This document shows positions 1 through 8,544 of a stretch of DNA of 64,000 nucleotides, piece after piece. A program made the translations under genes and the position numbers. Every line of letters begins with the position of its first letter. Position 1 is the first letter of the stretch. The stretch comes from Amycolatopsis oliviviridis (lineage in GTDB: Bacteria > Actinomycetota > Actinomycetes > Mycobacteriales > Pseudonocardiaceae): contig NZ_BNAY01000010.1 in NCBI RefSeq assembly GCF_014654365.1, forward strand, positions 1-64,000. Reading direction: 5' to 3'. Under the pieces are notes generated by a model. The model worked only from the letters and a program-made list of their open reading frames with translations. It ran no database searches and had not been told where the DNA came from.

Positions 1-303
1 TACCTGAACACCTACGGCATGCACTCGATCCACGGCCGCGCGCCGTCGATCGCGACCGGTCTCGCGACCGCGCGGCCGGACCTGTCGGTGTGGGTCGTCA
101 CCGGCGACGGCGACGCGCTGTCCATCGGCGGCAACCACCTGATCCACGCGTTGCGGCGCAACGTGAACATCAAGATCCTGCTGTTCAACAACCGGATCTA
201 CGGCCTCACCAAGGGCCAGTACTCGCCGACGTCCGGGCCGGGCATGGTCACGAAGTCCACCCCGATGGGCTCGGTCGACACCCCGTTCAACGCGCTCGGC
301 GAT
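1..303 (+). pseudogene. korB: 2-oxoglutarate:ferredoxin oxidoreductase beta subunit, truncated
   Basis: The reading frame entering at base 1 matches KorB, the thiamine-diphosphate-binding beta subunit that decarboxylates 2-oxoglutarate and passes electrons to ferredoxin. Visible family blocks are YGMHSIHGRAP, the ThDP/Mg motif GDGDALSIGGNH, and NNRIYGLTKGQYSPTS followed by TKSTPMGS. The 5' end lies outside the window. Family similarity stops at PFN (about 286-291); the frame then runs through unrelated sequence to a stop at 694-696, antisense to a hydrolase gene. The C-terminal part of KorB is therefore missing. I call it a truncated gene, unless the junction is an assembly error. Any protein made would carry an unrelated tail of about 130 residues. 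Confidence 0.85.
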
Positions 304-855
304 GTACTCGGTGTTACGGCGCAAGATCGTCCTGAATGTGCTGTAGGAGATGTGTTTGAGATCGGCGACCGCGTCGTCGGGTACGTCCACCGGGCGAGCG
401 GCCGTTGCCCCGATTCCCTTGCGAATGACCGCGTCCGAACGCCTCGGCCAGATCAGCGGGCCGAACGGCGGGCTCAGCAGGAGCCGAAGGATCAGCGGCT
501 GGGAAAGCAGTGCGCCGGGATGCGGACCGCAGCTGATCAGCGCGACCGACCGCACCAGATCGGGGCGCTGTTCGGCGAGGGCGGTGGCGACGTAGCCGCC
601 GCTGGAGTGCCCGACGACGGTGACAGCGCTGAGGCCGAGGTCGTCGAGTACCGCGGCCACCCGGCTCGCCTGCGCGGGTACGTCGTAAGGCGGTGAAGGT
701 GGGGATTGGCCACAGCCTGGAAGGTCGACCCGGATGACGTGGTGGTGACCGGCAAGGGCCGGGACCACCGGGCTCCACGAGGCACCCGAAGCACCCGATC
801 CGTGGATGAGCAACAGCGACGGCGCCCGCCGCGGGCCGGCAAGCACACGGCCCAT
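295..855 (-). pseudogene. alpha/beta hydrolase, 3'-truncated
   Basis: Reading the minus strand from an ATG at 855 gives an alpha/beta hydrolase: LLLIHGSGASG (oxyanion-hole HG), HVIRVDLPGCGQS, then the nucleophile elbow VVGHSSGG with its Ser. The cap region follows. Similarity to the family ends near RRNTEYIAER, at about 292-306. The frame then continues without a stop through antisense korB to the window edge. The segment carrying the catalytic Asp and His is absent, so the enzyme should be inactive. No good ribosome binding site is visible before the ATG. Substrate is unknown. Confidence 0.75.
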
Positions 856-1031
856 GCGTGGCGCCGCAGTTGACGGCGTAGCGGCTTACCTGCCCGACGA
901 TGACGCGGACGTCTACGACATCACCGACTCCGCCATCGGAGCGGACGCGATGGTGGCGGAAGCACGACCTCGCGACGCCGCAGTCACTGCTGGCGCCCAA
1001 TCGAACTCGGACCCGCATCAACTCTGGTAGC

Positions 1032-1973
1032 TCACTGCGGCGCGGGTTCCTTCGAGTGACGTCCCAGGCTGCCGATCGCGGCCATGATCAGGACGACGCC
1101 CACGACACCGGCCACCGTCAGCCGCTCCCCCAGGAAGACGACGGCGATCACGACCGCGGTGACCGGCTCGAGCAGGGTCGCGACCACCGCAGCGCCGCTG
1201 GGTGTGGTCCGCAGGCCGGTGAACAGCAGCGCGTAGGCGAGCGCCATCGTCACCGCTCCGAGGTAGCCGATCAGTGCCCACGAGCCGATGTCGGTGGTCC
1301 AGACCCCGTCGCCGCTCGCCAGGGGCACGATCAGTCCGGCGGGAACGAGGACCATCGCGGCGACGGAGGTGGTCGTCGTGGTCATGGTCAACGTGTCGAG
1401 CCGCAGTGACAGCGGCGCGGCGGCTTCGGCGGAAAAGGCGTAGGCGGTTCCGGAGGCGAGTGCGGCGAACACTCCCAGAACCGGGTGCGGCGCTTCGCCG
1501 CCAGGGCTGCTGACGAGCAGAAGTCCTGCCACGGCGACCGTGATCGTGAGGAACTGGCCGACGGAAGGACGGCGACGACGCCGGACGCTTCCGGCGATCA
1601 GCAACAGCACCGGCGCGAACCCGAGACACACCACGGTGGTGACGCTCACCCCGGTCCACAGGACCGCCACGAAGAAGAAAAGCTGGAAGAGCGCCGTCGA
1701 GACCCCGACCGCGGTCACACGCCGCCAATGCCGCAGGCCGAGCCGCAGGCATTCGCGCAACCGGCGCATCGCGGCGGCAGCGATCACCAGGACGGCAACG
1801 GCGACGAAAGCGCGGTACCCGCCGATGGTCATCGGCGAGAGACCCGAGGCGTCGTGTACGACCGGGATCGCCGGACCGATCGTGCCCCAGAGCACGCCGG
1901 CCGCACACACCAGGACCAGCCCTCTCATCTGACCGGCGGGCGCTTGACCAGGCCTGGTTTCCGTTGATGCCAC
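1032..1973 (-). CDS. EamA/DMT-family membrane transporter
   Basis: A polytopic membrane protein of up to 313 residues with the two-repeat EamA layout: about ten hydrophobic helices, an N-terminal half opening with GLVLVCAAGVLWGTIGP and a C-terminal half ending in LLEPVTAVVIAVVFLGERL, the usual conserved end of these drug/metabolite exporters. The GTG at 1973 gives the longest protein; an ATG at 1928 (MRGLVLV) directly before the first helix is an equally good start. It sits divergent to the glycosyltransferase at 2127 and may export a metabolite of the neighbouring cluster, but the substrate cannot be read from sequence. Confidence 0.9.
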   Translation of the reverse strand: MASTETRPGQAPAGQMRGLVLVCAAGVLWGTIGPAIPVVHDASGLSPMTIGGYRAFVAVAVLVIAAAAMRRLRECLRLGLRHWRRVTAVGVSTALFQLFFFVAVLWTGVSVTTVVCLGFAPVLLLIAGSVRRRRRPSVGQFLTITVAVAGLLLVSSPGGEAPHPVLGVFAALASGTAYAFSAEAAAPLSLRLDTLTMTTTTTSVAAMVLVPAGLIVPLASGDGVWTTDIGSWALIGYLGAVTMALAYALLFTGLRTTPSGAAVVATLLEPVTAVVIAVVFLGERLTVAGVVGVVLIMAAIGSLGRHSKEPAPQ

Positions 1974-2126
1974 ACCGGCAGCATGTCAAACGGACTCAAG
2001 ACCGGCCGGGGCAGCGCCCCTTCCCCTTTCGGTCCACAGTGGACATATGGCCTCGCCGCGGGAATTATAGGATCTTTGTGGTGTTCGCGTGGGCCTGCTG
2101 TGGATCCGGTTGGCAGAGTGAGCCCA

Positions 2127-3311
2127 ATGGCCAGTCGATGGTTTCCTCGATCACCCGCGAGCCAGGCGCCTTTGCGGCGTGTGGTGCTGACCTGGCTGAC
2201 GACGGCGTCCGGCGGCGCGGAGCGTTCGACAGTCGAACTGGCCCGAGGTCTTCGCGCGCTGCTGGGGATCGAGGTCGTCGTCATCTGGTGGGACGGCGCC
2301 GGTGCCCCCGCGCCCGATCCGCGAGGTGTCCGGGTCCGGCAGGTAGCGGATTACGACGCCTACGAACGGGTGCTGCGCGCCGAACTCGGTGAAGATCCGG
2401 GCGGAACGGTGCTCATCGGTGCGCACCGGACGGCGATGGTCGACATCGTGACGGCGGAATCGTTCGCCGTGCCGGTCGTCTCGGTACTGCGGGGAATCCT
2501 GGTGGCGGATCAGCGCCTGCGCACGGTCGATGCCCGGGTCCGGCGGCTGGTCCCCCGGCTCCCCGGCGAACTCGACTGGGACGTGCTCTCCCGCGCGAGC
2601 CGCTGGGTCGGTGTCAGCCGGGCCGCGACGACCAGCATCCGGGAACTGGCCGGGAAACCGCTCGACGCGATCACCATTCACAACGCCGTCCGCCTCGGCC
2701 TGTACCGAGGACCGCGGAATCCGTCTTCGCCACGCAGGTTCGCGGTGGTCGCCCGAGCCGAGCCGTGGAAACTGATCGACAGGGTGATCCGGGCCTTCGC
2801 GCTGCTGCCGGACGATCTGGCCGCGCACGCGCGGCTCGACATCTACGGGACCGGTTCGGCGTTACCGGAGCTGCGGCGGCTGGCTGAGGGGCTCCGTTCC
2901 AGCCGCGACATCCACTTTTGGGGCGAGGTTCCGGATCACCGCTGGCTGGCCGCCGCCGACGTCCTCGTCGCCGCCTGTGACATCGAGGGCTTCGGCCGGT
3001 CGGTCCTCGAAGCGGGCGGTGCCGGGATCCCGCAGATCGTGCCGGATCGGGGAGGCAGCACGGAACTCGTGCTACCTGGGGTCACCGGCCTCGTCTATCC
3101 CGCCGACGATCCCGACGGACTCACCTCCGCGCTGGCCGAAGCCGCCGCCTGGTCAGCGGTCAGGCTCGAGGCCCTGGGCAGCCGCGCCCGGCTCAACGCC
3201 CGATCGTTCTCCCAGACCCGCTGCTTCCTCGCCTACGCCCGGCTCGCGCGACAGGTTCGCGCGGAGAACCGGACCTTCCCGCAGCTGTCGGTACCCGACC
3301 GGACGGCATAG
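2127..3311 (+). CDS. GT4-type glycosyltransferase
   Basis: A GT-B glycosyltransferase of about 394 residues. The N-terminal half holds the acceptor-side motif TTASGGAERSTVELARGL; the C-terminal half has the nucleotide-sugar site, including FAVVARAEPWKLIDRVI and the retaining GT4 E-x7-E element in DIEGFGRSVLEAGG, followed by PDRGGSTELV. The open frame reaches back to 1983, but that extension looks non-coding and there are GTG (2118) and ATG (2127) candidates after a weak GGCAGAG; I chose 2127. It is followed after 18 bases by the class II aldolase gene, so the two are probably cotranscribed. Sugar donor and acceptor are unknown. The UDP-glucose dehydrogenase at 12360 could supply a UDP-glucuronate donor (inference). 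Confidence 0.85.
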   Translation: MASRWFPRSPASQAPLRRVVLTWLTTASGGAERSTVELARGLRALLGIEVVVIWWDGAGAPAPDPRGVRVRQVADYDAYERVLRAELGEDPGGTVLIGAHRTAMVDIVTAESFAVPVVSVLRGILVADQRLRTVDARVRRLVPRLPGELDWDVLSRASRWVGVSRAATTSIRELAGKPLDAITIHNAVRLGLYRGPRNPSSPRRFAVVARAEPWKLIDRVIRAFALLPDDLAAHARLDIYGTGSALPELRRLAEGLRSSRDIHFWGEVPDHRWLAAADVLVAACDIEGFGRSVLEAGGAGIPQIVPDRGGSTELVLPGVTGLVYPADDPDGLTSALAEAAAWSAVRLEALGSRARLNARSFSQTRCFLAYARLARQVRAENRTFPQLSVPDRTA

Positions 3312-3329
3312 ATCGAAAGGATCACCAGA

Positions 3330-4097
3330 ATGGGTCACGAAGCCGAACGTAACCACATCATCCGGGCCGTCAGCGACATGACCCGCTGGGGGACCCTGGA
3401 CCCGGCAGGCGGTTCGGTCAGCGTCCGGGCAGGCACCGGGAACATCGTCAGCACCACCGCGAGTTCCGCGTTCGTCCGGTGGGACATCACCGCCCGCAAC
3501 CTCATGGTCTACGGACCCGAGGGGGCGATCGTCGAACGCGCCACGGATCTCGCGCCCCCGGACGCGCCGCTGCATCTGGCGATCTACCGGGAATTCCCGG
3601 ACTGCAACGCGATCGTGCACTCCCACGCGCCGTACAGCCTGGCATTCGCCTCACTCGGCCTTGGCGTGCCTTCCTGCACGAACAAGCTCGACACGATGGG
3701 TGAGGTGCCCTGCTTCACCTCCGATGACCCCTCGGTCAAGGAAGACGTCCTCGCCGGACGGGTGACCATCGACGTTGCCGAATGCATGGGGTCGCGCCCG
3801 GACGTGATCGCGGGCTACGTTCACACGGTGAACCCGCAGATGCTGGAGCATTTCGGCCCCCGCGCGGCCGAACTGAACCGGCACGGCCTCGGCTTCGTGG
3901 TCTACCGGCACGGTGTCTTCGTCTTCGCCCGCCACCTGGACGAGGCCGTCGAGAACCTGACGCGGATCGAGGTCAGCGCCCGGACCGCGTTGTTCCAGGC
4001 CACCCTGCACGGCGGGATCAGCGGGATCAAACCCGACGTGTTGCACCACCCCGGCGCCGCCTTGGCGGACGGCGTGTACTCGGGAAACAGCCGCTGA
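3330..4097 (+). CDS. class II aldolase/adducin-domain protein, copy A
   Basis: A 255-residue protein with the class II aldolase fold used by fuculose- and ribulose-phosphate aldolases and epimerases. The zinc histidines are visible in IVHSHAPY, and a later His lies in RHGLGFVVYRHG. The catalytic acid that normally sits just before the PLH element is Asp here (PPDAPLH) where the family has Glu, so chemistry may differ. A strong GAAAGGA ribosome site precedes the ATG. It overlaps or abuts the Nudix gene that follows. A second, clearly paralogous aldolase-Nudix pair lies at 8541-9816. Substrate unknown; a sugar phosphate or hydroxy-acid phosphate is the family expectation. Confidence 0.85.
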   Translation: MGHEAERNHIIRAVSDMTRWGTLDPAGGSVSVRAGTGNIVSTTASSAFVRWDITARNLMVYGPEGAIVERATDLAPPDAPLHLAIYREFPDCNAIVHSHAPYSLAFASLGLGVPSCTNKLDTMGEVPCFTSDDPSVKEDVLAGRVTIDVAECMGSRPDVIAGYVHTVNPQMLEHFGPRAAELNRHGLGFVVYRHGVFVFARHLDEAVENLTRIEVSARTALFQATLHGGISGIKPDVLHHPGAALADGVYSGNSR

Positions 4098-4132
4098 GCA
4101 CGCGACAGGGCAAGAGAGGTGCGTCCGCGGGC

Positions 4133-4561
4133 ATGCTCTTCGACGACCGCGGGCGCATTCTCGTCGTCAAACCCACCTACAAACCGGGCTGGGGGCTGCC
4201 GGGCGGGGTGATCGAGGAGGGCGAATCTCCGCTCGCGGCGTGCGAGCGGGAACTGCGTGAAGAACTCGGCATCGCGCCGGTGCTCGGCCCGCTCGCCGGG
4301 GTCGACTGGATACCGCCGCGGGACGGCCGCGACGACGCGAACGTGTTCGTCTTCGACGGCCGGATCCCGGACGAGCTGGTCCCCGCGATCCGGCTCCCCG
4401 CCGACGAGCTGTCGGACTGCCGGTTCGTCGACATGCCCGGCTTCCGGGAACTGATGGCCCCGCATATCGCCCGGCGGATAGCGGCCTGCCGCCGGGCGCG
4501 TGACGCGGGCCTGGTGGCCTACTTGGAATTCGGCCGCGAGATGCTGCCAGGCGCGTTCTGA
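4133..4561 (+). CDS. Nudix hydrolase, copy A
   Basis: A short Nudix-fold pyrophosphohydrolase with an intact Nudix box (GVIEEGE...RELREELGI, fitting G-x5-E-x7-RE-U-x-EE-x-G-U). It should cleave a nucleoside-diphosphate-linked substrate to a monophosphate. The ATG at 4133 gives 142 residues. Family members usually have a basic segment before the first strand, and the in-frame sequence RQGKRGASAG upstream fits that, so translation may start nearer 4094 with a non-ATG codon coupled to the aldolase stop. The 3' end overlaps the converging methyltransferase by 43 bases. Paralogue of the Nudix protein at 8541. Confidence 0.85.
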   Translation: MLFDDRGRILVVKPTYKPGWGLPGGVIEEGESPLAACERELREELGIAPVLGPLAGVDWIPPRDGRDDANVFVFDGRIPDELVPAIRLPADELSDCRFVDMPGFRELMAPHIARRIAACRRARDAGLVAYLEFGREMLPGAF

Positions 4562-5592
4562 TCCGCCGTCCCGCGGAAGGCGAGCCAGCCGAAGCAGCCG
4601 AACCAGAATTCGCGCTCCAGCTCGAAACCCGCCACCCCGGCCTCGGCGATCACCTGTGCGCGGGTACGGGGACGCGCGGCCGGGCTTCTTTGCGCGTAAC
4701 GGAGATCGACCAGTTCCTGGTCGTAGCTGCCGGTGCGGAAATACGCCATCGCCAAGCACACCACGCCGCCGGGCCGCACCAGCCGCGCCATGCTCTGCCA
4801 CAGCGGCGCCGGATCCCGCAGATAGTGATAGGCGCCGACCAGCATCGCACCGTCGAAACGCCGCGCCTCGGAAAGCGCGAGGGGTTCTTCCAGATCTCCT
4901 TGGACGACGTGGATCCGAGGGTTGCCGGCGGTCCGTTCGGCCGAGACCCGGACGAAATCGGGGCTGACCTCCACCCCGACGAGCCGGCCCTGGGTTCCGC
5001 CGTTCGCGTGACGCGCGAGTTCCAGCAGCCCCAATCCGGTCCCGGATGCGAGATCGAGCAAATCGGCGCCCGCGGAAACCAGGGTGCGCACCGAGCACAA
5101 TCGCGCGTACCGATAATACGGGAGCAGCATTCCCTGATCCCAGAGGTCGGCGTTCGAGGCGTCGAAACCCGACAGCGCCTGCTTTTCCACACGGGTCAGC
5201 GATGCCACCACGCGACCGAAACTCCCGCTGTATCCGAGTTCCCGGTAACTCGATTTTCCGGTGGCCAGCCGGATCAGCTCGTCGTCGATCGATCGCGATG
5301 GACGGTAATCGGTCACCGCGGCGAACCGCGCGGGCCGATCGCCGACACGGCGGACCGCTCCGCACCTGGTCAGCGCTTCGAGAAGCAGTTCGGCCACCAC
5401 TGTTTTGCCTGGTACGACCCCGTGCCGGGCCACGAACTGCGCAACGGTCACCGGGGTACCGAGTGCGTCCAGAACCCCGTTCTCCACGGCCGCGTGATAG
5501 ACGAACTCGTATCCGGAGCGCCGATATTCCAGGTAGGCGGCCGCCATCCGCTCCGGCGGGATGCGCAGAAGTTCCTCATCGGTGAAGTTCAC
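4519..5592 (-). CDS. SAM-dependent methyltransferase with N-terminal winged-helix domain
   Basis: A two-domain methyltransferase of about 357 residues: an N-terminal helical/winged-helix dimerisation region followed by a Rossmann methyltransferase domain. The SAM motif is DLLDLASGTGLGLLELA, with the acidic loop GVEVS and the motif QGDLEEP after it. The start at GTG 5592 is chosen because GGAGAGG lies 6-7 bases upstream, although the frame extends to 5622. This layout is common in tailoring O- or C-methyltransferases of secondary metabolism. It is divergent from the SARP activator and shares a 303-bp regulatory gap with it. Substrate unknown. Confidence 0.85.
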   Translation of the reverse strand: MNFTDEELLRIPPERMAAAYLEYRRSGYEFVYHAAVENGVLDALGTPVTVAQFVARHGVVPGKTVVAELLLEALTRCGAVRRVGDRPARFAAVTDYRPSRSIDDELIRLATGKSSYRELGYSGSFGRVVASLTRVEKQALSGFDASNADLWDQGMLLPYYRYARLCSVRTLVSAGADLLDLASGTGLGLLELARHANGGTQGRLVGVEVSPDFVRVSAERTAGNPRIHVVQGDLEEPLALSEARRFDGAMLVGAYHYLRDPAPLWQSMARLVRPGGVVCLAMAYFRTGSYDQELVDLRYAQRSPAARPRTRAQVIAEAGVAGFELEREFWFGCFGWLAFRGTADQNAPGSISRPNSK

Positions 5593-5895
5593 GACACACC
5601 TCTCCGCGAGAAGATTTCGCAATGAATACCTCGATGGTCATCTTACGTCATTTCGAACGATTCGGAGATTCATTCCAACTCCGGGTTCCGGACATATTCG
5701 GCGAGGAGTACCGATTACGCCATCGGCGCGCGGTACGACTCGAACCGGAGGGCCATCCGGTCGACAGCGGTAGCCTGGATGCGTTGCACGAACCCCGACG
5801 TTGTGACACTCTGACTAAAAGTGTCACAACGTGAACGCGCAGTTGTCAGTTCGATCCCCGGGGCGGCTCCCCGGGGGCCTTGGGGGGCATGACCA
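5593..5895. promoter_or_regulatory. divergent control region with perfect 13-bp inverted repeat (5798-5832)
   Basis: The 303-bp gap between the methyltransferase (minus) and the SARP gene (plus) is AT-richer than its surroundings. It contains a perfect inverted repeat, ACGTTGTGACACT at 5798-5810 and its reverse complement at 5820-5832, with a 9-base spacer. Lying between divergent genes and 64 bases before the SARP start, it is more likely an operator for a dimeric repressor than a terminator. SARP proteins themselves usually bind direct repeats, so another regulator is implied. Confidence 0.7.
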
Positions 5896-6678
5896 ATGGA
5901 TTTCCGTGTTCTGGGTCCCGTCGAAGCCGGCCCGACGACCTGGGCAGGCGGCCTCGGCACGCCGAAGCAACGAGCGCTGCTGAGCGTATTGCTGCTCAAC
6001 GCCAACCACATCGTCTCGGTGAACCGTCTCACCGGGATGCTGTGGGACGGCCCGGCTCCACGCTCGGCGACGGCGAACGTCTACAGCTATGTCGCCGGTG
6101 TCCGCCGCTTGCTGGAGTCCGCCGGCGACGCCGGGCGGGACAGGCTGATCACCAGGATGCCCGGGTACCTGTTGCGAGTGCGCTCCGACGAACTCGACCT
6201 GTCCGTCTTCGACCGGCTCACGACGCAGGGCCGGGCCGCGCTGCGGCGATCCGAGCACGAACTCGCCGCCGAGTGCCTGAGCAGCGCTTTGGCTCTGTGG
6301 AGGGGAAAACCGCTCGAAGACGTCCGCGTCACCCCCGCGCTGGTGGCGCCCATCACCGCATTGGAAGGCCGCCGGATCGACGCGCTGAACGACCTCGTCC
6401 AGGCACGGCTCCGGCTGGGACAGCACAAGGAGGTGGTGGGTGAACTTCGTGAGCTGGTCACGGCTTCCCCGATCTCGGAACTCACCTGGTCGCAGTACAT
6501 GTTCGCGCTGTACAGATCCGGGCGCAAAGGCGAGGCGCTGGGCGCGTATCTGGACGCGCGGCGGAACCTGGTCTCGCAGACCGGGGTGGAACCCTCCACC
6601 TACCTGCGCCGGGTCCACCAGGCCATCCTCGCCGACGCGCCGTCCACCGAAGTACTCGCACACTGCTGGCGGGACTGA
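5896..6678 (+). CDS. SARP-family pathway activator
   Basis: A 260-residue regulator with the compact SARP layout: an OmpR-type winged-helix DNA-binding domain (about residues 1-95, starting MDFRVLGPVEAG and including GTPKQRALLSVLLLNAN) followed by a bacterial transcriptional activation domain of TPR-like helices (to about 245). There is no ATPase extension. Such proteins switch on neighbouring secondary-metabolite operons in actinomycetes. It sits between the two arms of the cluster and is the natural pathway-specific activator. Its last 79 bases overlap the converging MFS transporter gene. Confidence 0.9.
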   Translation: MDFRVLGPVEAGPTTWAGGLGTPKQRALLSVLLLNANHIVSVNRLTGMLWDGPAPRSATANVYSYVAGVRRLLESAGDAGRDRLITRMPGYLLRVRSDELDLSVFDRLTTQGRAALRRSEHELAAECLSSALALWRGKPLEDVRVTPALVAPITALEGRRIDALNDLVQARLRLGQHKEVVGELRELVTASPISELTWSQYMFALYRSGRKGEALGAYLDARRNLVSQTGVEPSTYLRRVHQAILADAPSTEVLAHCWRD

Positions 6679-7850
6679 CCTGTCCGTTCGACCGTCACCG
6701 GCAGCAGCGCCCCGCCGGCGAGCGGGGCGACCGCGATCACGGCGAACGCCCCCGCGTATCCGGCGCTGCCGATGACCGCACTCAGCGCCACCGGGCCGAG
6801 CGTGGTCACCAAGCCCTGCAACGTGTGCTGCACTCCCAGTGCCCGCCCCAGCCGGGCCCGCGCGGCGAATCCGGCGACGGCCGTGGAGGCCAACCCGTAG
6901 CCGGTGACCGTCGAGACGCAGGCGAAGAGCACCATCACCGCGCCCAGCCAGGTCCCGGTCACCGCGCCGATCACGACGAGCGCCAGCACGACGGCGTTGC
7001 CGAAGGCGAAGATCCGCATCAACCCCATCGGGGCACCGAGGCGGTCCGCGAGGTGACCCGCCAGCGGCCGGGTGAGCACGGTGAGCAGGAGCGCCCCGCC
7101 GAGCAGCCATCCCGCCTGGTCCGGGCGCCAGCCCCGATCGTCGACGAGATAACTGACACTGAACGTGAGCAGCGCCGACTGCGGCAGAATCAGCAACGCG
7201 CAAGCCCCGTAGATCCGTCGCCACGGCACCTTCCCTGGTTCGCCGGACACCGCGTCCGCCGGGCCGACGTCCACCCTCGGCTGTCCGCCGAACAGCAGCA
7301 CCGCCACCGCGGCCAGCAGGCAGAGTCCGGCCATCCCGAGCCAGACAGTCGCCAGGCCGTGGCGGGCAGCGACCCCCGGCACGATCGCCGCCGCCACGGC
7401 CGAACTGAGCGGTGTCGCGGTCTGGGTCAGACCGAGGGCCAAGGCCCGCTGCCGCACCGGGAACCGCCGCACCACCGCCTGCCCGCTCGGCGCGTACACA
7501 GAACTCGCGGTCATCCCGACGAGGGCGAAGACGGCGAACAGGGCAGCGACGCCGTCGGTGGCCGCGGCCACGCAGAGGAACACGGCGCACAGGGTCAGGC
7601 CGCACGTCATGGCGCACCGTTCACCGAAGCGGTCGGCGAACAGTCCCCAGCCCAGCATCGCCACGGTCAGTCCGCCATTGGCGACCCCGACCAGTGCGCC
7701 CCCCAGTGCCAGCGACATCCCGGTCGTTGCCCGCAAAGCAGGCAGTACCAAGGAAAGCTGGAACACCGCGGTGGCACCGACCGCCCAGGCGATCAGGCTC
7801 ACCGAGAGCAGCACCCAGCGGTTCGGGGCACGGACGTCGTCAGCGCCCAT
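6600..7850 (-). CDS. MFS transporter
   Basis: A 416-residue major facilitator with twelve hydrophobic helices and the cytoplasmic-loop motif WGLFADRFGERC between helices 2 and 3; a second copy of that type of loop (GHLADRLGAP) begins the second half, as expected for MFS pseudo-symmetry. The start at ATG 7850 gives an 11-base overlap with the end of the HAD gene. As the last gene of the 12227-6600 operon it probably exports the cluster product or an intermediate. Its 3' end overlaps the SARP gene on the other strand by 79 bases. Confidence 0.9.
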   Translation of the reverse strand: MGADDVRAPNRWVLLSVSLIAWAVGATAVFQLSLVLPALRATTGMSLALGGALVGVANGGLTVAMLGWGLFADRFGERCAMTCGLTLCAVFLCVAAATDGVAALFAVFALVGMTASSVYAPSGQAVVRRFPVRQRALALGLTQTATPLSSAVAAAIVPGVAARHGLATVWLGMAGLCLLAAVAVLLFGGQPRVDVGPADAVSGEPGKVPWRRIYGACALLILPQSALLTFSVSYLVDDRGWRPDQAGWLLGGALLLTVLTRPLAGHLADRLGAPMGLMRIFAFGNAVVLALVVIGAVTGTWLGAVMVLFACVSTVTGYGLASTAVAGFAARARLGRALGVQHTLQGLVTTLGPVALSAVIGSAGYAGAFAVIAVAPLAGGALLPVTVERTGQSRQQCASTSVDGASARMAWWTRRR

Positions 7851-8544
7851 GAGCGCGCACCCACGCGGCCAGGTCGCCGAGGCCACGCAGATGTTCGTGC
7901 CTCCCCGGCGGATCGGGACAATCACGATGCGGGTCGAGGTGCAGGGGCCGGATACCGGCGGCGAGCGCGCCGTCCACGTCGATCCGGGCGGTGTCACCGA
8001 CGTAGACGGTCCGTTCCGGTTCGGCGCCCAGTTCCCGCAGCGCGAGGTGGAAGATTCCGGGATCCGGTTTCGCGACGCCGACCAGCGCGGAGTCGATCAC
8101 GAGGGACACCGGGGTCCCGGCGCCCGGCCCCACCTGGCAGATGCCCGCCCGCCGCAGCTGCTCGGCCACCAACCCGACCGAATTGGACACCACGCCGAGC
8201 GCGACCGGCAACGAACTCAACGAACGCAACGACTTCGCGGCTCCGGGGAGTTCGCGAGTCCACTTAGGACCGTCATAGGCGGCGGAGAGTTCGGCGATCA
8301 CCCGCTCCGCCCGGTCGTCGTGGATCCCGCACGCCCGGGCGAACGCCTTCAGGTACGACAGGCGGTTCCGCGGCGGGAACCGGTCGTTCACCGCGGTGGC
8401 CGCGTAATGGGCGCGATCGATCAGGGCCAGGTCGGCTCGCGCCCCGCCGTCCCGCAGGCTCCGGAGCACGGCCTCGGCGGCCGGCATGATCAGCACACCC
8501 CCGGCGTCCAGCAGCACGGTGTCGACCGGTGCGCGGGGGCTCAT
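7840..8544 (-). CDS. HAD-like hydrolase
   Basis: A 234-residue haloacid-dehalogenase-fold protein. Motif I reads LLDAGGVL: the nucleophile Asp is present, but the +2 acid/base Asp of typical phosphatases is Gly. Motif II (VVSNS) and the metal-binding motif IV (VYVGDTARIDVDGA) are present. Many HADs of this subgroup have DxGG, so it may still be a phosphatase with altered chemistry or a phosphate transferase. ATG at 8544 overlaps the Nudix stop by four bases (ATGA), indicating translational coupling. Confidence 0.85.
   Translation of the reverse strand: MSPRAPVDTVLLDAGGVLIMPAAEAVLRSLRDGGARADLALIDRAHYAATAVNDRFPPRNRLSYLKAFARACGIHDDRAERVIAELSAAYDGPKWTRELPGAAKSLRSLSSLPVALGVVSNSVGLVAEQLRRAGICQVGPGAGTPVSLVIDSALVGVAKPDPGIFHLALRELGAEPERTVYVGDTARIDVDGALAAGIRPLHLDPHRDCPDPPGRHEHLRGLGDLAAWVRAHGR

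Noticed and set aside
806..1030. 74-codon frame upstream of the hydrolase
   Set aside because: Overlaps the hydrolase start on the other strand; no ribosome site or similarity.
5622..5834. 70-codon plus-strand frame in the SARP promoter gap
   Set aside because: It runs through the 13-bp inverted repeat and has no ribosome site or recognisable product.
5824..7617. Long minus-strand frame of 597 codons across the SARP and MFS region
   Set aside because: Shadow of the SARP and MFS genes; no domain and biased composition.
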